Origin: Desulfobacteraceae bacterium
GTDB taxonomy: Bacteria > Desulfobacterota > Desulfobacteria > Desulfobacterales > Desulfobacteraceae
DNA length: 64,000 nt
Direction of reading: 5' to 3'
NCBI GenBank assembly: GCA_024225635.1
Contig: JAAEMK010000304.1
Coordinates: forward strand, 1 to 64,000
Shown here: positions 19,667 to 29,758 of the stretch, piece after piece
How positions within the stretch are numbered: position 1 is the first letter of the stretch
Layout of the letters: each line of letters begins with the position of its first letter
Program-made: the position numbers and the translations under genes
The notes under the pieces: model-generated
Told to the model about the DNA's origin: nothing
The model's input: only the letters and a program-made list of their open reading frames with translations
The model's database searches: none

Positions 19667-20470
19667 TCACAATAGGGTCTTGAACGCAAAGGCGATGGGC
19701 AGGGCGAATATGAGGCCGTCGATCCGGTCCAGGATTCCGCCGTGGCCGGGTAGAATAGATCCGGAATCCTTGATCTTGCCCCTGCGCTTCAATGCCGATT
19801 CAAAGAGGTCCCCCACCTGCCCGGCAGCGGCTGCGATGATTGAAAAAAGTATCGCCTGCAGGGGAGAGACACCCGAGACAAAGAGCTGGCTGAAGCAAAG
19901 CCCGATGACAAGGGCGGAAACGATCCCGGCGGCAGAACCCTCAACAGTCTTGTTGGGGCTTACCCTGGGGGACAACGGACGCTTGCCGAAGTGGGTGCCG
20001 CAGTAGTAGGCGCCCGTGTCGCTTGCAGCGATAATGAGAAACGTCCAGATGATCCAGACCGCTCCCTGGTCCGAGTTCCGGATCAGGACAAGAAATGACA
20101 GAAACATGGGAAGATAGACGATTCCCTGAATCTCTTTTCTTGCGGCATCGAGGATTGGCGAATCCGGTGAAAATTTTAAAACCACCACCAGTGCGAGCAG
20201 AACAAGGTTGAAGGCAACCATTGCAAGGACCGCACCGGCTCCGCCGGTATGGGCGGCCCAGATAACGGCAAGTCCCATGCCGTAGGCTGGAACCGAAACT
20301 GTGAGCGGAATTTTAGTGCCAACGGCGCCGATGATGGTGAAGTACTCTTTCAGGCCGAGGAGGGTGACCAGGGCCACCAGGATAGAGAAGGCAACCGGAG
20401 TTCCCTTTAACAGGATTAAAAAAAGGAGGGGGACAAGAACTATTGCTGTGAGCCATCGTTTGAGGTGCAT
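19667..20470 (-). CDS. cdsA: Phosphatidate cytidylyltransferase
   Basis: Makes CDP-diacylglycerol from phosphatidate and CTP for phospholipid synthesis in the inner membrane. The 267-residue multi-pass protein has the family signature near its C terminus (SPNKTVEGSAAGI, then GDLFESALKRRGKIKDSG, then PGHGGILDRIDGL). Start 20470 (MHLKRWL) is chosen for its ribosome site GGAAAGG; it overlaps uppS by 31 bases. A longer frame reaches 20551. Confidence 0.94.
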   Translation of the reverse strand: MHLKRWLTAIVLVPLLFLILLKGTPVAFSILVALVTLLGLKEYFTIIGAVGTKIPLTVSVPAYGMGLAVIWAAHTGGAGAVLAMVAFNLVLLALVVVLKFSPDSPILDAARKEIQGIVYLPMFLSFLVLIRNSDQGAVWIIWTFLIIAASDTGAYYCGTHFGKRPLSPRVSPNKTVEGSAAGIVSALVIGLCFSQLFVSGVSPLQAILFSIIAAAAGQVGDLFESALKRRGKIKDSGSILPGHGGILDRIDGLIFALPIAFAFKTLL

Positions 20471-21207
20471 ACGACCTTTCCGTACCTGCGGTCCCGGGTC
20501 TGATATTCCCTGACAATATCGTAAAATTCCTGTTTGGAAAAATCGGGCCACAGGGTATCAGTGATAAAAATTTCAGCGTAGGCTGCCTGCCACAACAGAA
20601 AATTGCTCAATCGCATCTCTCCGCTGGTTCGGATGACAATATCGGGATCCGGCATACCACCAGTATATAGGCGGTCGGCCAGGGCTGTTTCCGTAATGTC
20701 GTCGGCAAGTATTTTTCCAGAGGCGAGATCCTCTGCAAGACGCTTCGCCGCCATGGTGATCTCCTCCCGGCCCCCGTAACTCAAGGCGAGGTTCAGGACC
20801 ATGCCGGTGTTGTCGCGGGTCTTGGAGGTGGCGCCATCGATTTCTGCCTGCACATCGGCGGGTAACCGGTGTTTCTGGCCGATGATGTTGAGGCGGATTC
20901 CCTTGCTGTCCAGATCGTCCTGTTCGGAGCGCAGGAACCGTTTGAGGAGCCCCATAAGGGCGGTCACCTCTGCGGCAGGGCGAGACCAGTTTTCTGTTGA
21001 AAAGGCGTAGAGGGTCAGGACCTCTATTCCCAATTCCCGGCAGGCGGAGACAATGTCGCGGACCGTTTCAGATCCCTGCTTATGCCCGTTGACCCGGTTC
21101 ATAAGCCGCTTTTTGGCCCACCTGCCGTTGCCGTCCATGATGACGGCAACGTGCCGGGGAAGTTTTTTTAAATCAATGCCGTATGATTCGGCCGGATCAG
21201 ATTTCAA
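20440..21207 (-). CDS. uppS: Undecaprenyl diphosphate synthase
   Basis: cis-prenyltransferase that makes the C55 carrier lipid for peptidoglycan and O-antigen. Motifs include the N-terminal VAVIMDGNGRWAKKR, TLYAFSTENWSRP and the C-terminal IRTSGEMRLSNFLLWQ. The proposed TTG start at 21207 follows AGAAGGAAG and overlaps the frr stop by 11 bases; a GTG ten codons upstream (21237) is the alternative. The protein is 255 residues from TTG. Confidence 0.94.
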   Translation of the reverse strand: MKSDPAESYGIDLKKLPRHVAVIMDGNGRWAKKRLMNRVNGHKQGSETVRDIVSACRELGIEVLTLYAFSTENWSRPAAEVTALMGLLKRFLRSEQDDLDSKGIRLNIIGQKHRLPADVQAEIDGATSKTRDNTGMVLNLALSYGGREEITMAAKRLAEDLASGKILADDITETALADRLYTGGMPDPDIVIRTSGEMRLSNFLLWQAAYAEIFITDTLWPDFSKQEFYDIVREYQTRDRRYGKVVCTSNDGSQQ

Positions 21208-21754
21208 GGACTTCCTTCTCTTTAGCGCCAAAGACACTGTCGATCTTCTTTACAAACTCGTCCGTGATATCCTGGACCTGCTTCTGAGCGTTAAAATTCT
21301 CGTCCTCGGAAATATCCCCGTCCTTTTGAAGGGACTTAAGGGTATCGTTGCTGTCCCGCCGGATATTTCGAACGGCCACCTTGAAATCTTCACAAGTGTT
21401 GTGAACGGTTTTGGCGATCTCCTTTCTCCTTTCCTCGGTAAGGGGAGGAATGGAGATCCGGATGATCTTTCCGTCACTTGAAGGGGTAAGCCCCAGGTTT
21501 GCCTTGAGAATCCCCTTTTCAACCTCTTTAATGGCGCTGACGTCCCAGGGCTGAACCGTAATCAGCCGGCTCTCGGGAATGGCAACGGAAGCCATCTGGT
21601 TCAATGGGGTCAAGGTTCCGTAGTAGTCCACCTTAACACCGTCGAGCATGGTCATGGTTGCCCGGCCTGTACGGACCCGGGTCATCTCTTTTTCAAGGGC
21701 CTGGACAGACTTGGTCATCCTGTCACGGGCCTCCTGGCATACCTCTTTTATCAT
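21197..21754 (-). CDS. frr: Ribosome recycling factor
   Basis: Splits post-termination ribosomes with EF-G. The 185-residue length is standard. Typical blocks are RVRTGRATMTMLDGV near the start, VDYYGTLTPLNQMASV, and PPLTEERRKEIAK. It lies between pyrH and uppS in the usual order, with its 3' end overlapping uppS. Confidence 0.96.
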   Translation of the reverse strand: MIKEVCQEARDRMTKSVQALEKEMTRVRTGRATMTMLDGVKVDYYGTLTPLNQMASVAIPESRLITVQPWDVSAIKEVEKGILKANLGLTPSSDGKIIRISIPPLTEERRKEIAKTVHNTCEDFKVAVRNIRRDSNDTLKSLQKDGDISEDENFNAQKQVQDITDEFVKKIDSVFGAKEKEVLEI

Positions 21755-21812
21755 AATGCATCACCCCTGTTTTTATAATTTAAGCAAGTAGAGAAGAGTG
21801 TTTCACCAACAA

Positions 21813-22535
21813 TCAATTGTTGTAGATCCGGGTACCAACATCGTTTCCGGTAACGGCCTTTGCGATGTTGCCCTTTGCGTGGAGATCAAACACCTGAAGG
21901 GGCAGATCATTGTCCATGGCAAGGGAGATGGCGGTCATATCCATGACGTGGAGCTGTTTTTCCAACACCTCCATGTAGGACAATTGCTTGATAAAGACCG
22001 CATCATCGTGGATGGCGGGGTCCTTATCATAGACACCGTCCACCTGTGTCGCCTTGAACAGAATCTGGGCCTGGATCTCCTGGGCCCGGAGCACTGCTGC
22101 CGTATCGGTGGTGAAGTAGGGGTTGCCGGTTCCGGCCGCAAAAATAACTGCCCTGCCCTTTTCCAGATGGCGTTCAGCCTTCCTGCGGATAAAAGGTTCC
22201 GCAATCCGGTTCATTTCAATGGCCGACTGGACCCGGGTTGGCACCCCGTGTTTCTCGAGAGCGTCTGAGAGAGCAAGGCTGTTGATAACAGTAGCCAGCA
22301 TTCCCATGTTATCGGCGGAAGCCCTGTCCATTCCGGCAGAGCTTCCAGCGACTCCCCTGAAGATGTTGCCGCCTCCGACAACCATGGAAACCTGGACTCC
22401 CATTCTGTGTACCTCTGCCACTTCCGCGGCAACGTAACTGATCATCTCCGGTTTAATACCGAAGCCCTGATCTCCCATCAGGGCTTCACCGGAAAGCTTG
22501 ATCAGAATCCTGTCAAATTCAGGTTTCCTCTCCAA
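21813..22535 (-). CDS. pyrH: UMP kinase
   Basis: Phosphorylates UMP to UDP. The 240-residue amino-acid-kinase-fold protein has the motifs [27 protein letters not shown] and [17 protein letters not shown]. It lies four bases after tsf, in the rpsB-tsf-pyrH-frr operon. Confidence 0.97.
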   Translation of the reverse strand: MERKPEFDRILIKLSGEALMGDQGFGIKPEMISYVAAEVAEVHRMGVQVSMVVGGGNIFRGVAGSSAGMDRASADNMGMLATVINSLALSDALEKHGVPTRVQSAIEMNRIAEPFIRRKAERHLEKGRAVIFAAGTGNPYFTTDTAAVLRAQEIQAQILFKATQVDGVYDKDPAIHDDAVFIKQLSYMEVLEKQLHVMDMTAISLAMDNDLPLQVFDLHAKGNIAKAVTGNDVGTRIYNN

Positions 22536-22539
22536 AGTT

Positions 22540-23136
22540 TTACTCTCCTATCTGAAAACGTGCGAATCTCTTGACCTGGATATTCTCACCGATCTTGGCA
22601 ATTGCCTCAGTGGTAATCTCCGCAATGGATTTCTTGGGCTCCCTGATGTAGGGCTGGCTCATGAGACAGGAATCCTTGTAGAATTTCTGGATCTGTCCGT
22701 CCACGATCTTGTCCACGATATTTTCGGGTTTTCCCTGCTCCAGAGCCTGGGCACGGTAGATATCCCTCTCCCGTGCGATAACCTCCTCCGGAATATCCTC
22801 GGGGTTGAGGCCGGCGGGGTTGGCTGCGGCAATGTGCATGGCAATATTTTTTGCAAACTCGAGGAAGTCGTCAGTCTTTGCTACGAAATCAGACTCACAG
22901 TTGATCTCGACCATGACACCCAGTTTGGAACCTGTATGAATGTAAGGGAAGATAACGCCTTCGGAGGTTGCTCTGCCGGCCCGTTTCTGAGCTTTTGCAA
23001 GACCTTTTTTCCGAAGAAAATCAAGTGCTTTTTCAACATCACCCTCATTCTCGGCCAGGGCCCGCTTGCAATCCATCATCCCGGATCCGGTTTTATCGCG
23101 AAGTTCTTTTACCATTGCTGCTGTTATTTCAGCCAT
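22540..23136 (-). CDS. tsf: Elongation factor Ts
   Basis: Nucleotide exchange factor for EF-Tu. The 198-residue form is the short type, lacking the extended coiled-coil of E. coli EF-Ts (283 residues). The N-terminal UBA-like domain contains [17 protein letters not shown], and the core has [16 protein letters not shown]. The start at 23136 follows AAGGAGTG; a GTG three codons upstream is less likely. It follows rpsB by 27 bases. Confidence 0.96.
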   Translation of the reverse strand: MAEITAAMVKELRDKTGSGMMDCKRALAENEGDVEKALDFLRKKGLAKAQKRAGRATSEGVIFPYIHTGSKLGVMVEINCESDFVAKTDDFLEFAKNIAMHIAAANPAGLNPEDIPEEVIARERDIYRAQALEQGKPENIVDKIVDGQIQKFYKDSCLMSQPYIREPKKSIAEITTEAIAKIGENIQVKRFARFQIGE

Positions 23137-23163
23137 TTCTAACACTCCTTATCGTTTCAGCCG

Positions 23164-23994
23164 TTACTCAGCCGGTGCGGTTTTCCTTCTGATCTTTTCG
23201 ACAACGGGTCCGTCTGAACCATCGGACTCAACGGTTCGCTCGTCGGCCGCGCCTGCGCCCTGGAACGCCTCTTCCATCTCCTTGTCAGATCCTGCCTGCT
23301 GCTTCTCCATGTACCGCTGTTTACCCTCGATGCAAGCATCGGCAATCTTTGAGGCAAAGAGACGAATGGAACGGATGGCGTCGTCGTTTCCGGGGATGAC
23401 GTAGTCGATATCATCGGGATCGCAGTTGGTGTCAACCACGGCAACGATGGGGATACCGAGACGTTTGCCCTCTTTAACGGCAATAGACTCGTTTTTAGGA
23501 TCAATTACAAAGATAGCGCCGGGAAGGCTCTTCATTTTGGAGATACCGCCGATGCACGCCTCCAGCTTATCCTTCTCCTTGCCCATCTTGACCCGCTCTT
23601 TCTTGGGATAATCTTCGATGGTTCCGTCGTTTTCGATGGTGTTGAGGAACTCATACCGACCGATGGTTTTCTTGATGGTCTGGAAGTTTGTCAACATACC
23701 GCCGAGCCAGCGATTCTGAACATAAAAAGACTCTGCACGGTTGGCCTCTTCGTAGACAGACTCCCTTGCCTGTTTTTTGGTACCGACAAAGAGAATGCTC
23801 TTGCCCTCGGCTGCTGTGTCGGCAATGAAATCGTAGGCAGTCCTGAACATCTTGACTGTCTGCTGAAGATCGACGATGTAGATTCCGTTCCTTGCGCCAA
23901 AGATATATTTTTTCATCTTCGGGTTCCAGCGCCGTGTCTGGTGACCGAAGTGGACACCTGCCTCAAGAAGTTCTCTCATTGTAACGTAAGCCAT
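23164..23994 (-). CDS. rpsB: 30S ribosomal protein S2
   Basis: Small-subunit protein S2 of 276 residues. Clear signatures are [19 protein letters not shown] and [20 protein letters not shown]. The C-terminal 45 residues form an acidic, low-complexity tail longer than in E. coli S2 (241 residues). About 150 bases separate it from prmC upstream. This leader could hold the promoter and S2 feedback site of the rpsB-tsf operon, but I could not define either. Confidence 0.97.
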   Translation of the reverse strand: MAYVTMRELLEAGVHFGHQTRRWNPKMKKYIFGARNGIYIVDLQQTVKMFRTAYDFIADTAAEGKSILFVGTKKQARESVYEEANRAESFYVQNRWLGGMLTNFQTIKKTIGRYEFLNTIENDGTIEDYPKKERVKMGKEKDKLEACIGGISKMKSLPGAIFVIDPKNESIAVKEGKRLGIPIVAVVDTNCDPDDIDYVIPGNDDAIRSIRLFASKIADACIEGKQRYMEKQQAGSDKEMEEAFQGAGAADERTVESDGSDGPVVEKIRRKTAPAE

Positions 23995-24146
23995 ACTTTT
24001 CTCCGTTGTTTCTTAATGGTTTTTTTTCCGCCACTCCGATCTTTTCCGACCCCGACTTTTCACATGACACAGGAAAAGCACCCGGAATCGAATCAGGGAG
24101 TGTGTGTAGTAACAAAACTAACTTTAAACAAATCCTGCTTTATATA

Positions 24147-25046
24147 TCAAAGAGGTTTGCTGTTGGCAATCTTTTTTTCCAGCTTGACCACCCGGTGCAG
24201 CCCGGCATAGTCATCAATAAACTCGATGGATGCGAATTCCCGGCAATTCTTGAAAATCCCGTCAACCCCTTCCCGCTGATCCGACCCCGTTTCCAGAAGC
24301 AGGGTTCCGCCCGGAACGAGATAGTCGCACGCCTCGGCCATGATGGTTCGGATACAGTCCAGCCCGTCAGGCCCGCCATCCAGGGCAAGAAGCGGCTCGT
24401 AGCGGTTGATTTCAGGTTGCAGGGTCTCGATATCCCGGGTCGGGATGTAGGGAGGATTGGAAACAATAAGATCAAATTGAGCCTTGGGCCGGAACGGGGT
24501 AAACCAGGAACCGGCAACAAAACTGAGATTTGGGCACGGGGGCTCCATGGCCGCGTTGGAAGAGGCCACCCCCAGTGCGGTCAGGGAGAGATCGCATGCA
24601 ACGCACCGGAATTCCGGATTACTCCTTGCAAGACTGACAATCACCGCTCCCGACCCGACCCCAAGCTCCAGCACCCGAAGGGGTTTATCCCCTCCCTTGG
24701 CGAGCACCTTGAGCGCAGCTTCCACCAGCACCTCGGTATCCGGCCGTGGGATCAGCACCCCTGGAGCCACCTTGAAATCAGACTCCCAGAAACCTTTTGA
24801 TCCGGTGATGTAAGCAACCGGCTCCCGGCTGATCCGCCGTTTTATCAACTCGCGAAACGAGGCAAGCTCATCCGGATTCAGGGGACGGTCATGCTGGAGA
24901 TAGAGATCAAGCCGCCTGACATCAAGACAATGGCTGAGCAGGATCTCGGCAGCAAGCCTCGGACTGTCGATGTCGTGGGACTTAAAATAGGTATCCGTCC
25001 AGTCCAGGATCTTTTTGATCGTCCACGGTCCTTGGTCGCCGGCCAT
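24147..25046 (-). CDS. prmC: Release factor glutamine methyltransferase
   Basis: Methylates the Gln of the GGQ motif in release factors. The 299-residue protein has an N-terminal helical domain (SHDIDSPRLAAEILLSHCL), a SAM-binding motif (VLELGVGSGAVIVSLA) and the catalytic NPPY in IVSNPPYIPTRD. It directly follows prfA (2 bases apart), whose product is its substrate. Confidence 0.95.
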   Translation of the reverse strand: MAGDQGPWTIKKILDWTDTYFKSHDIDSPRLAAEILLSHCLDVRRLDLYLQHDRPLNPDELASFRELIKRRISREPVAYITGSKGFWESDFKVAPGVLIPRPDTEVLVEAALKVLAKGGDKPLRVLELGVGSGAVIVSLARSNPEFRCVACDLSLTALGVASSNAAMEPPCPNLSFVAGSWFTPFRPKAQFDLIVSNPPYIPTRDIETLQPEINRYEPLLALDGGPDGLDCIRTIMAEACDYLVPGGTLLLETGSDQREGVDGIFKNCREFASIEFIDDYAGLHRVVKLEKKIANSKPL

Positions 25047-25048
25047 GA

Positions 25049-26113
25049 CTACTGGGCTTCCTTAAGAGCCTCAGCCTGGCTGTGGGTCTTGAGCTCGTCG
25101 ACAATAGCCTGGATATCCCCTTCCATGATACTGTCCAGCTTATAGAGGGTAAGGCCGATCCTGTGATCGGTCATCCTGCCCTGGGGGAAATTGTAGGTCC
25201 GGATTCTTCCGCTGCGATCGCCGGTTCCAACCTGCCCTTTCCGCTGGGCAGCCCTTTTTTCGTCCTGCTCCCTCACCATCTTGTCAAGAACACGGGCCTT
25301 CAGAACCTTCATGGCCTGGAGCCTGTTCTTGATCTGGGATTTCTCATCCTGGCAGGTAGCGACAATACCCGTTGGGAGATGGGTGATTCGAACCGCGGAA
25401 TCCGTGGTGTTGACGGACTGGCCGCCCGGCCCGGACGCCCTGAACACATCTACCTTGAGTTCGGTAGGTTCGATTTCAAGCTCCACATCCTCGGCTTCAG
25501 GCAACACGGCAACGGTCACGGCAGAGGTATGAACCCGGCCCTGGGTCTCGGTCTCCGGCACCCGCTGCACCCGGTGGGTGCCGCTCTCATACTTGAAAGC
25601 ACTGAAAGCGCCCGCTCCCCGAATCATGGAGATAACCTCCTTGAATCCGCCGGCGCTGGAATGGCTGCTTTCGATCACCTCCACAGTCCACCGCTTGCCT
25701 TCGGCATACCTGGAGTACATCCTGAAAAGATCCCCGGCAAAAAGCCCGGCCTCTTCCCCTCCGGTTCCGGCCCGGATCTCGAGGATGACGTTCTTGTCAT
25801 CCCGGGGATCCTTCGGCATGAGAAGCAGCTTCAGGTCAGACTCGAGTTCCTCAAGCCTTTCGCCAAGGGAAACAACCTCATCCTTTGCCATATCCCGAAT
25901 ATCGGGATCGGTATCCTTAAGAAGCTCCTTGGCCTCGGCCAGTTCCCCGACGACCTCCTCATAGACGGTGAACACTGAAACAACCTTGTTCAACTCGCCA
26001 TGCTCCTTGAGATACTTCTGATACTTGACCTGGTCGGCAATGACAGCCGGATCGCTCAACAGCTGCTCAAGCTTTACAAACCGCTCTTTTGTACCCTGTA
26101 ATTTATTTATCAT
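25049..26113 (-). CDS. prfA: Peptide chain release factor 1
   Basis: Recognises UAA and UAG stop codons and triggers release. From the start at MINKLQG (26113) the protein has 354 residues, the usual length. The GGQ motif is in [15 protein letters not shown], and the codon-recognition PxT-type region precedes it. RF1 does not read UGA, relevant in a genome that decodes UGA as selenocysteine. prmC follows two bases downstream. Confidence 0.95.
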   Translation of the reverse strand: MINKLQGTKERFVKLEQLLSDPAVIADQVKYQKYLKEHGELNKVVSVFTVYEEVVGELAEAKELLKDTDPDIRDMAKDEVVSLGERLEELESDLKLLLMPKDPRDDKNVILEIRAGTGGEEAGLFAGDLFRMYSRYAEGKRWTVEVIESSHSSAGGFKEVISMIRGAGAFSAFKYESGTHRVQRVPETETQGRVHTSAVTVAVLPEAEDVELEIEPTELKVDVFRASGPGGQSVNTTDSAVRITHLPTGIVATCQDEKSQIKNRLQAMKVLKARVLDKMVREQDEKRAAQRKGQVGTGDRSGRIRTYNFPQGRMTDHRIGLTLYKLDSIMEGDIQAIVDELKTHSQAEALKEAQ

Positions 26114-26186
26114 GGCCCGTAAACTCAAAAAGGGAAACCAGGTATACACATCCCCTGGCCCCCCTCTTTTTTTTTAAAAAGTTGAT

Positions 26187-26414
26187 CTACTTTTTTGAAG
26201 CAGCTGAAGCAGCGTCGAATCCCGCATATTTTTTCTTGAAACGGTCGATTCGTCCGGCAGTATCAACAAGCTTCTGCTTTCCGGTGAAGAAAGGATGGCA
26301 TTTTGCACAAATTTCAACCTTAATGTTCTCTTTTGTGGAGCCAACCTCCAGTGTATTCCCGCATGCGCAGGATGCCATTGTTCGTGTGTATTCCGGATGT
26401 AAACCTTTTTTCAT
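26187..26414 (-). CDS. rpmE: 50S ribosomal protein L31, zinc-ribbon type
   Basis: A 75-residue protein with the zinc-binding set CAC (residues 16 and 18) and CAKC (37 and 40), so it is the C+ form of bL31. It starts MKKGLHPEY and has the typical [20 protein letters not shown] block. It lies between rho and prfA, a common arrangement. The alanine- and lysine-rich tail is ordinary. Confidence 0.96.
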   Translation of the reverse strand: MKKGLHPEYTRTMASCACGNTLEVGSTKENIKVEICAKCHPFFTGKQKLVDTAGRIDRFKKKYAGFDAASAASKK

Positions 26415-26453
26415 ACCCTTAACTCCTTGTTATATATCTTCTTTTCATATTTA

Positions 26454-27701
26454 TCATGAATTCATCAAATCAAGAAATTCTTTATTATCCTCTGTTCCTT
26501 GCATTTTTTCAAGTAAAAAAGACATGGAATCGACAGGATTTAAACTTGAAAGCAACTTTCTGAGTATCCAGACCCGATTCAAAGTCTGGGGATCCAAGAG
26601 CAGTTCCTCTTTTCGGGTTCCGGATTTATTCATGTCAATGGCGGGAAAAATTCTTCTGTCGGCGAGCTTCCGGTCAAGAACCAGCTCCATGTTACCGGTT
26701 CCCTTGAACTCCTCAAAAATAACCTCATCCATCCGGCTGCCCGTATCGATGAGTGCGGTTGCAATAATGGTGAGACTGCCACCCTCTTCAATGTTCCTGG
26801 CAGCACCGAAGAACCGCTTGGGCCGGTCCAGGGCGTTGGAATCAACACCACCGGAAAGAATCTTTCCGGAAGGAGGCATAACAGCATTATATGCCCGGGC
26901 AAGTCGAGTGATACTATCCAGGAGGATCACCACATCGTGGCCCTGCTCAACCATTCGTTTTGCCTTTTCAATCACCATCTCGGCGACCTGCACATGACGC
27001 TCGGCAGGCTCGTCAAAGGTCGAACTGATCACCTCGGCCTGAACCGAACGTGCCATATCGGTAACTTCCTCGGGCCGCTCATCGATGAGCAGGATCATGG
27101 GAACGATATTTTCATGGGAGGCGATCATTGAGTTGGCAATGTTTTTCAGAAGCATGGTCTTACCGGACCTGGGGGGAGAAACGATGAGGCCACGCTGTCC
27201 GAACCCGATGGGGGCCATCATGTCAATGACGCGCATGGAATAGTTGTCCGGCTCTCCCTCGACCTCCATCTTGCGCTCGGGATAAAGGGGCGTCAGGTTG
27301 TCGAACAGAATCGTCTCCGCCGCAAGCTCGGGATTCTCATAGTTGACAGCTTCCACCTTCAGCAATGCAAAGTAGCGCTCACTATCCTTTGGCTGCCGGA
27401 CCTGCCCCGACAGGGTGTCTCCCGTTCTCAAATTAAACCTTCGAATCTGTGACGGAGACACATAGATGTCATCCGGCCCGGGAAGATAATTATAGTCGGG
27501 GGCCCTTAGAAAACCGAATCCATCAGGAAGAATCTCCAGAGTTCCCTCACCATAAATCTGTCCGCTCTCCTCAATTGCCGCCTGGAGCAAAGTTAAGATC
27601 AGTTCCTGTTTTTTGACACCGCCGACCCCCTTGATTTTGTATTTCTTTGCAAGCTCGGTCAGCTCACTGATCTTCATCTTTTGCAGTTCTTCAAGATTCA
27701 T
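26454..27701 (-). CDS. rho: Transcription termination factor Rho
   Basis: RNA-dependent hexameric ATPase of 415 residues. It has an N-terminal helix bundle ([20 protein letters not shown]), the cold-shock-like RNA-binding domain ([21 protein letters not shown]), Walker A ([14 protein letters not shown]), Walker B ([14 protein letters not shown]) and the Q and R loops. A 180-base gap separates it from coaE upstream and probably contains its promoter and leader. Confidence 0.97.
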   Translation of the reverse strand: MNLEELQKMKISELTELAKKYKIKGVGGVKKQELILTLLQAAIEESGQIYGEGTLEILPDGFGFLRAPDYNYLPGPDDIYVSPSQIRRFNLRTGDTLSGQVRQPKDSERYFALLKVEAVNYENPELAAETILFDNLTPLYPERKMEVEGEPDNYSMRVIDMMAPIGFGQRGLIVSPPRSGKTMLLKNIANSMIASHENIVPMILLIDERPEEVTDMARSVQAEVISSTFDEPAERHVQVAEMVIEKAKRMVEQGHDVVILLDSITRLARAYNAVMPPSGKILSGGVDSNALDRPKRFFGAARNIEEGGSLTIIATALIDTGSRMDEVIFEEFKGTGNMELVLDRKLADRRIFPAIDMNKSGTRKEELLLDPQTLNRVWILRKLLSSLNPVDSMSFLLEKMQGTEDNKEFLDLMNS

Positions 27702-27881
27702 GGGAATAGACTCCGTAAAAATAGTTGATTTTCATACTGTCTTTCATTGGAATTAAAATACGAAGAGCACCTTCATTAATGGATTGAAATATACTCGTGA
27801 AATTTTGTTGCGGCAGCTGGTTTTAAATCAGCAGATTTACGCAGACACATGGGACATACATTACAACTGGTAAACTATTCT

Positions 27882-28496
27882 TTACCCCATGTCAAGTAAA
27901 GAATTTCTTATTATACCAAAAAGTTCATCAACTCTCGAGCATAAAGAATCCACACTACCGGTGTTCCAGAGGACATGGTCAGCCCTGTCGATCTTTTCCT
28001 CCTGGGACATCTGCATATCAAGAAGGGAGCCGGCGGAATCAAAATCGACGCCGTCCCGGACGGAGATTCTTTGGATCAACGTCTCCCGGGGCGCGGCCAC
28101 AACCATGGTCACATCAAAATGCCGGTCAAGATCCAGTTCAAATAAAAGGGGCACCTCGGCGACCACCAGCTCCCCCCCCGGCTCCCCGAGCAGGCGCAGC
28201 ATCTCCGCCACGATGGCGGGCTGAACAACCCCTTCCAACCGCTCCCTGTCGGCGGGAGACCCGGATATAAGGGCCCGCAGTTTTTTCCGGTCAAGCCCCC
28301 CGTCATCGCCAAGCATTGATTTTCCGAACATTGCCACCAGCTGCCCATGGGCCTTTGTTCCCGGCTCAACCACCTGGCGGGCAATCCCATCACAGGAAAC
28401 AACCTTGAGTCCCAGCTGGGAAAACCGCTTACAGACAAGGCTCTTACCCGATCCGGCACAACCGGTAACCCCGATTTTTATTGGAGTATTCTTCAT
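27882..28496 (-). CDS. coaE: Dephospho-CoA kinase
   Basis: Last step of coenzyme A synthesis. The 204-residue P-loop kinase has Walker A in GVTGCAGSGKSLVCKRF, then CDGIARQVVEPG and LLFELDLDRHFD. It is the first gene of the minus-strand block that runs down to purQ, and it is divergent from adk. Confidence 0.93.
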   Translation of the reverse strand: MKNTPIKIGVTGCAGSGKSLVCKRFSQLGLKVVSCDGIARQVVEPGTKAHGQLVAMFGKSMLGDDGGLDRKKLRALISGSPADRERLEGVVQPAIVAEMLRLLGEPGGELVVAEVPLLFELDLDRHFDVTMVVAAPRETLIQRISVRDGVDFDSAGSLLDMQMSQEEKIDRADHVLWNTGSVDSLCSRVDELFGIIRNSLLDMG

Positions 28497-28523
28497 AATA
28501 TCTTTTTTTCAATACAGCAAAGC

Positions 28524-28550
28524 TTGACAATCATCAACCACTTTTATAGT
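28524..28550 (+). promoter_or_regulatory. Probable promoter of adk
   Basis: TTGACA (28524-28529) with TATAGT (28545-28550) at 15-bp spacing, short but otherwise good, about 105 bases before adk. A small hairpin (AGAGGT-GGGA-ACCTCT, near 28593-28608) follows in the leader. Confidence 0.5.
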
Positions 28551-28655
28551 TAAAGACCTGCACCACGCATTGCCGGTGCCAATAAAACCATATCAGAGGT
28601 GGGAACCTCTTTTAGGATAAGAAAAAAAACATCACTTAACCAAAAGGAGCTTTAC

Positions 28656-29330
28656 ATGAACATCATTTTTTTCGGACCCAACGGCAGTGGCAAAGGAACA
28701 CAGGGAGCTATCCTCAAGGACAAGTACAACATCGCCCACATCGAATCCGGCGCCATCTTCCGTGACAATATAAAGGGTGGAACCGAGCTTGGCAAGAAAG
28801 CCAAAGAGTACATCGACAAGGGCGACCTTGTACCCGACGACATCACCATCCCCATGATCCTCGACAGACTCAAACAGGACGACTGCGCAAAGGGCTGGCT
28901 CCTTGACGGTTTCCCGAGGAACAAGGTTCAGGCTGAAAAACTCGATGCATCCCTCAAGGAAGAGAAGATGAAGCTTGACATCGTCATCGAGATGCTCCTC
29001 GACCGCCAGATTGCAAAGGACAGGATCATGGGCCGCCGCCTCTGTGAAAAAGACAATAACCACCCCAACAACATCTTCATCGACGCCATCAAACCCAACG
29101 GAGACGTATGCAGGGTATGCGGCGGTGCCTTGAGCTCAAGGGCCGATGACCAGGACGAGGGCGCCATCGACAAGCGTCACTCCATCTACTACAACACAGA
29201 AGACGGAACTCTTGCTTCGGCCTACTACTTCCGTGATCTGGCAGCAAATGACAGCTCCGTCAAATACTTCACCCTTGAAGGCAAGAATGCCCTCCCCGAT
29301 GTTACCGCTGAACTGATCTCAAAATTATAA
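28656..29330 (+). CDS. adk: Adenylate kinase with Cys-His-Cys-Cys metal LID
   Basis: Interconverts ATP+AMP and 2 ADP, supplying energy balance after sulfate activation by ATP sulfurylase. The 224-residue protein starts at MNIIFFGPNGSGKGTQ (P-loop). The LID holds Cys130, His136, Cys152 and Cys155 with spacing C-x5-H-x15-C-x2-C, the same as the Co/Zn site described in Desulfovibrio gigas adenylate kinase. The start follows an AAAAGGAG-type ribosome site; an upstream in-frame ATG (28599) lies in the leader. Codon use looks strongly biased, like that of ppaC, suggesting high expression. Confidence 0.95.
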   Translation: MNIIFFGPNGSGKGTQGAILKDKYNIAHIESGAIFRDNIKGGTELGKKAKEYIDKGDLVPDDITIPMILDRLKQDDCAKGWLLDGFPRNKVQAEKLDASLKEEKMKLDIVIEMLLDRQIAKDRIMGRRLCEKDNNHPNNIFIDAIKPNGDVCRVCGGALSSRADDQDEGAIDKRHSIYYNTEDGTLASAYYFRDLAANDSSVKYFTLEGKNALPDVTAELISKL

Positions 29331-29377
29331 GATTGATACAACCGGGTCATTTTTTACTTGCCCATTGTTATCGACTC

Positions 29378-29401
29378 TGATATTAACATTGGTTAATATC
29401 A
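29378..29401. promoter_or_regulatory. Perfect palindrome upstream of rpsU
   Basis: TGATATTAAC (29378-29387) and GTTAATATCA (29392-29401) form perfect 10-bp arms around ATTG. The element lies 50-70 bases before rpsU and may be an operator or part of the rpsU leader. No T-run follows, so it is not a normal terminator for adk. Confidence 0.5.
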
Positions 29402-29450
29402 TAAAAAATAAACCGTCGTTTATCGATGGGTAAGAAAGGGGCGATACATA

Positions 29451-29648
29451 TTGAAGGATATTACAGTCAAAGTCATTGACAATGACGTTGAAAGAGCCAT
29501 GAAAATTCTGAAGAAAAAAATTCAGAATGACGGGCTGTTCAAACGTCTCAAAATGAAAAAACATTTTGAAAAGCCGAGCCAGTACAGGCGACGTAAGATG
29601 AGAGAGGCAATGAGAAGACAGCGCATTGCAAGCTCCAGAAGACGTTAG
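29451..29648 (+). CDS. rpsU: 30S ribosomal protein S21
   Basis: A 65-residue, very basic protein with the S21 patterns VERAMKILKKKI and FEKPSQYRRRKM, ending in an Arg-rich tail. The start codon is TTG, chosen because AAAGGGG precedes it at good spacing and no ATG is available. A terminator follows at 29687-29729. Confidence 0.95.
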   Translation: MKDITVKVIDNDVERAMKILKKKIQNDGLFKRLKMKKHFEKPSQYRRRKMREAMRRQRIASSRRR

Positions 29649-29686
29649 GCACAATCCGTTGAAGATATAACCTCAATGGTTACCGG

Positions 29687-29729
29687 AAACCCGGCAGATA
29701 GCGATCAAGCATGTCTGCCGGGTTTTTTT
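29687..29729 (+). terminator. Rho-independent terminator after rpsU
   Basis: The arms AAACCCGGCAGA (29687-29698) and TCTGCCGGGTTT (29714-29725) are followed by a run of T. It lies just before folC, so folC needs its own promoter or read-through. Confidence 0.85.
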
Positions 29730-29758
29730 CTCATAAACCCGATAGAGTATCGCTTACA

